A stretch of 64,000 nucleotides of DNA, taken from Pedobacter petrophilus (lineage in GTDB: Bacteria; Bacteroidota; Bacteroidia; Sphingobacteriales; Sphingobacteriaceae). Positions 61,779-64,000 of this stretch are shown in pieces (positions within the stretch are counted from its first letter, which is position 1; each line of letters opens with the position of its first letter). Both the position numbers and the translations under genes were made by a program. A model generated the notes under the pieces. The model worked only from the letters and a program-made list of their open reading frames with translations. It did no database searches and was not told the origin of the DNA. The stretch is from contig NZ_WKKH01000013.1 in assembly GCF_009674725.1 (NCBI RefSeq), forward strand, positions 1 to 64,000, read 5' to 3'.

Positions 61779-62087
61779 ATGACTGTGACTGTGCTGGCTA
61801 TCCTGGAGACCGATTTTGTTCCTGCAAAACATTTAGCAAAAATAATGAACGATCGCCTGAATCGTGCGGCGAAAGAACTTGCTGATGTGCATTTGAAAGC
61901 ATTAACGGGAAGAGGTTTTTCGAAAGATGACCTGGTGGTTTACCTGAGCTACAATCCAAAATTTAAAATACGTTATCGCATTGTAAATGATGTGCCTGCA
62001 GATATTGAATATTTCGTTGCAGAATGCTGTGGTCGTTTAGGTTACATTCTTTGGAGAACCAATGTAATCACAGTCGATAGGGAATAA
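61779..62087 (+). CDS. hypothetical protein, 102 aa
   Basis: No family is recognised. It starts MTVTVLAILETDFVPAKHLA; an in-frame Met at residue 23 (MNDRLNRAAKEL) is an alternative. Two amphipathic helices are followed by beta-type segments (DDLVVYLSYNPKFKIRYRIV) and a CC pair (VAECCGRLGYILW). There is no signal peptide. A near-perfect palindrome lies 20 bases after the stop. Confidence 0.6.
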   Translation: MTVTVLAILETDFVPAKHLAKIMNDRLNRAAKELADVHLKALTGRGFSKDDLVVYLSYNPKFKIRYRIVNDVPADIEYFVAECCGRLGYILWRTNVITVDRE

Positions 62088-62107
62088 GCAATATATTATC
62101 TCCGTTC

Positions 62108-62132
62108 CTGGTGATGTGATTCACATCACCAG
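62108..62132. promoter_or_regulatory. 25-base near-perfect palindrome
   Basis: CTGGTGATGTGA (62108-62119), one central T, then TCACATCACCAG (62121-62132). All twelve arm positions pair. It holds TGTGA and TCACA half sites but with one base between them, unlike the six of CRP sites. There is no T run beside it, so a protein-binding site or an extruded hairpin is as likely as a terminator. Confidence 0.55.
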
Positions 62133-62259
62133 AAATCAAAGTGTCAAAATCGACCATACTTTTAGGTGGATAATTAGGTTTGCCTGTAATCGCGATCGAA
62201 ATCTACCCGGCCATTACATACTAGTTAAGATGCGGCAATTCGTTTTGACATTCTTTAAC

Positions 62260-62267
62260 TATATTTG
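62260..62267 (+). promoter_or_regulatory. probable -7 box of gatB
   Basis: TATATTTG 33 bases before the gatB ATG. The upstream region at the expected distance reads AATTCG instead of TTG, so the -33 element is weak. Confidence 0.45.
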
Positions 62268-62299
62268 CCAGCATATATATTTAAAGGCATCATTTTTAT

Positions 62300-63757
62300 A
62301 TGAGTTTAGTAAAACCCGAAACCAATTACGAGCTTGTTTCAGGACTGGAAATACATGTTCAGTTAAACACCAATACCAAAATTTTTTCTGCTGATAGCGC
62401 GTCTTTCGGGGCTTTACCAAATCAAAATATCTCTACCGTTTCGCTTGCTTTGCCTGGCGCATTACCAAAACTGAATAAGGAGGTAGTTGCTAAGGCTATT
62501 CGCATTGGTTTAGCGCTTAACTGTACAATAAATCAAATCAATCACTTTGATAGGAAGAACTATTTTTACGCAGATTTACCAAAGGGATATCAGATTACGC
62601 AAGACAATCAGCCGATTTGCATCAACGGTTTTTTAGAGGTGGAATTGAATGATGGTTCGACAAAAAAAATAGGAATCAATCGCATTCACCTGGAAGAAGA
62701 TGCCGGAAAAAGTATTCACGATCAGGATGAGCATTACTCGCTTGTTGATTTAAATCGTGCCGGAGTGCCATTAATTGAAATTGTTACCGAGCCGGATATC
62801 CGCAGTGCGGAAGAAGCATCTGCTTTATTGAGTGAAATTAGAAAACTTGTTCGCCATTTAAATGTGAGCGACGGGAATATGGAAGAAGGGAGTTTGCGTT
62901 GCGATGCCAATATTTCTATTCGTGAAAATGGAACTACAGCATTTGGAACCCGTTGCGAAGTGAAAAACTTAAATTCTATGCGGAATGTTCGCAGGGCAAT
63001 GGAATTTGAATTTACCCGGCAGATTGAGGTGGTTAGCAATGGAGGAAAAATCATTCAAAGCACCTTGAATTTTGATGCTGATAAAGGTACTACCTCACCA
63101 ATGCGGACCAAGGAAGAAGCCAACGATTACCGTTACTTTTCTGATCCTGATTTGCAGCCTGTATATATAGCTGATGAATGGTTATCAGAAATCACAGCTG
63201 CCATGCCCGCCTTACCAAATGAAATTTCGAAGCAAATGGTTGCTGAATTTGAAATCAGCAAAGCTGACGCTACCTTATTTGCCGAAGATTTAGATTTACT
63301 CCTGTACTTTAACCATGCTTTACCAATCGTTAATACAAAGAAGACATTAATTAACTGGTTAATTGGTCCGGTTAGGGCATTGTTGAGCGACAAAGGAATA
63401 GCAATTGCTGATTACAAGGTTAAACCAGAGCAGTTAGCGGCAGCTATTAACCTGGTAGATGAAAAGAAACTCACCCAGCAAATTGCTATTCAGCAATTGT
63501 TGCCTGCAATAGAGGGGAATGAAAACGCGAATGTTGAAGACCTTGCTCAATCATTAAACCTGCTCATTACTGAAAATATCGATGAATTGGGCGGTTTTAT
63601 AAATGAGGTGTTAAATAAATATCCACAACAAGTGGAAGCCTTTAAAAAAGGTAAAAAGGGCGTTTTAGGTTTGTTTGTTGGTGAGGTAATGAAACTAGCC
63701 AAAGGCAAAGCGGATGCGAAGAAATTGAATGAATTGATATTAGAAAAACTTAAATAA
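62300..63757 (+). CDS. gatB: Asp/Glu-tRNA amidotransferase subunit B
   Basis: A 485-residue GatB, the kinase-type subunit of GatCAB, which converts Glu-tRNA(Gln) or Asp-tRNA(Asn) to the amide forms. Signatures are YELVSGLEIHVQLNT at the start, LPGALPKLN, FDRKNYFYADLPKGYQITQ, HLEEDAGKS, DLNRAGVPLIEIVTEPDI, GSLRCDANISIR and DYRYFSDPDLQP, with a tail domain that recognises tRNA (about 360-485). gatA and gatC are not adjacent, as often in Bacteroidota. The stop overlaps the next ATG by one base. Confidence 0.96.
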   Translation: MSLVKPETNYELVSGLEIHVQLNTNTKIFSADSASFGALPNQNISTVSLALPGALPKLNKEVVAKAIRIGLALNCTINQINHFDRKNYFYADLPKGYQITQDNQPICINGFLEVELNDGSTKKIGINRIHLEEDAGKSIHDQDEHYSLVDLNRAGVPLIEIVTEPDIRSAEEASALLSEIRKLVRHLNVSDGNMEEGSLRCDANISIRENGTTAFGTRCEVKNLNSMRNVRRAMEFEFTRQIEVVSNGGKIIQSTLNFDADKGTTSPMRTKEEANDYRYFSDPDLQPVYIADEWLSEITAAMPALPNEISKQMVAEFEISKADATLFAEDLDLLLYFNHALPIVNTKKTLINWLIGPVRALLSDKGIAIADYKVKPEQLAAAINLVDEKKLTQQIAIQQLLPAIEGNENANVEDLAQSLNLLITENIDELGGFINEVLNKYPQQVEAFKKGKKGVLGLFVGEVMKLAKGKADAKKLNELILEKLK

Positions 63758-64000
63758 TGAGATTAAAAAATCTAAGCCTGATCGTGTTGATCGCGATCGC
63801 TTTCACCGCATGTAAACCGAAAGATAGTTTTAATATTGACGGAACTTTCAAAAATCCTGGCACAGAAAAAAAGGTATTTCTTTTTGGAATGCAAAACAGC
63901 CAGATGGTTGCCATCGATTCAACCAATTTATCAGAAAAAGGGGAGTTTAAATTTATCAGAAAAACTCCGTCCGTGGATTTCTTCAGGGTTTCAATTGGTA
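63757..64000 (+). CDS. DUF4369 lipoprotein, N-terminal part, cut by window edge
   Basis: An ORF starting at the gatB stop (TAATG overlap) and running off the window after 81 codons. It begins with a lipoprotein signal (LIVLIAIAFTAC, Cys at about residue 19) followed by SFNIDGTFKNPGTEKKVFLF and KGEFKFIRK, typical of DUF4369. That domain usually precedes a thioredoxin-like (TlpA/ResA) domain, so the full protein is probably a periplasmic thiol-disulfide oxidoreductase. That part is outside the window. Confidence 0.8.
   Translation, partial: MRLKNLSLIVLIAIAFTACKPKDSFNIDGTFKNPGTEKKVFLFGMQNSQMVAIDSTNLSEKGEFKFIRKTPSVDFFRVSIG

Overview
The window looks like chromosomal DNA of a Bacteroidota bacterium, most likely Sphingobacteriaceae (Pedobacter-like). 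The evidence is two SusC/SusD outer-membrane uptake loci, a FecI/FecR sigma/anti-sigma pair, DUF4974, DUF5686, DUF3823 and DUF4369 proteins, lipoprotein signals of Bacteroidota type, promoters of the TTG-N18-21-TAnnTTTG class, almost no Shine-Dalgarno sites, and a serine palmitoyltransferase closely resembling the Sphingobacterium enzyme. No rRNA, tRNA, CRISPR array, transposase or phage gene was recognised. Layout. 1-5.9 kb: small secreted proteins, an SF2 helicase with a DUF3891 partner, a CheY-like regulator and a GNAT enzyme. 6.0-6.76 kb: five tandem 117-118 bp repeats, each holding a small ORF, followed by a cluster of palindromic TGTAGCC-like motifs. 6.9-14.25 kb: sigma factor, FecR, SusC, SusD and a glycerophosphodiester phosphodiesterase. 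14.3-15.3 kb: a long hairpin, a promoter-to-terminator unit that may be a structured RNA, a DUF2256 mini-protein and CsbD. 15.7-18.7 kb: a LOV-domain (blue-light) histidine kinase and a second PAS kinase. 18.9-27 kb: a bestrophin-like channel and a GH43/SusC/SusD/DUF3823 polysaccharide locus. 27.2-30.2 kb: hydrolase, membrane protein and AraC regulator. 30.8-41.7 kb is the best-defined system: ten tightly packed genes that together can build ceramide (serine palmitoyltransferase, GNAT-type ceramide synthase, CerR-like reductase, fatty-acid hydroxylase) and join it to phosphoinositol (inositol-phosphate synthase, CDP-alcohol phosphotransferase fused to DUF4833, PgpA-like phosphatase, PAP2-type inositolphosphotransferase), with a GtrA-like membrane protein and a DUF5686 outer-membrane protein as possible transport parts. 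A strong terminator ends this operon. 41.7-43.1 kb: Hsp20 and a hairpin-rich intergenic region. 43.1-47.8 kb: a 1552-residue DUF4011-helicase-nuclease-DUF3320 protein, a phage-defence candidate. 47.9-50.9 kb: peroxide-stress operon ohrR, an aldehyde dehydrogenase broken by one stop codon, ohr and a nitroreductase. 51-53.8 kb: small stress-type proteins and an SDR. 54-60.6 kb: a conserved-looking but functionally unassigned glycosyltransferase/acyl-CoA dehydrogenase/PIG-L-methyltransferase cluster. 60.8-64 kb: a second CheY-like regulator, a small hypothetical, gatB and the start of a DUF4369 lipoprotein. The observations judged most worth following are the tandem small-ORF array, the all-in-one inositol-sphingolipid operon with its unusual fusion protein, and the glycosyltransferase/PIG-L cluster.
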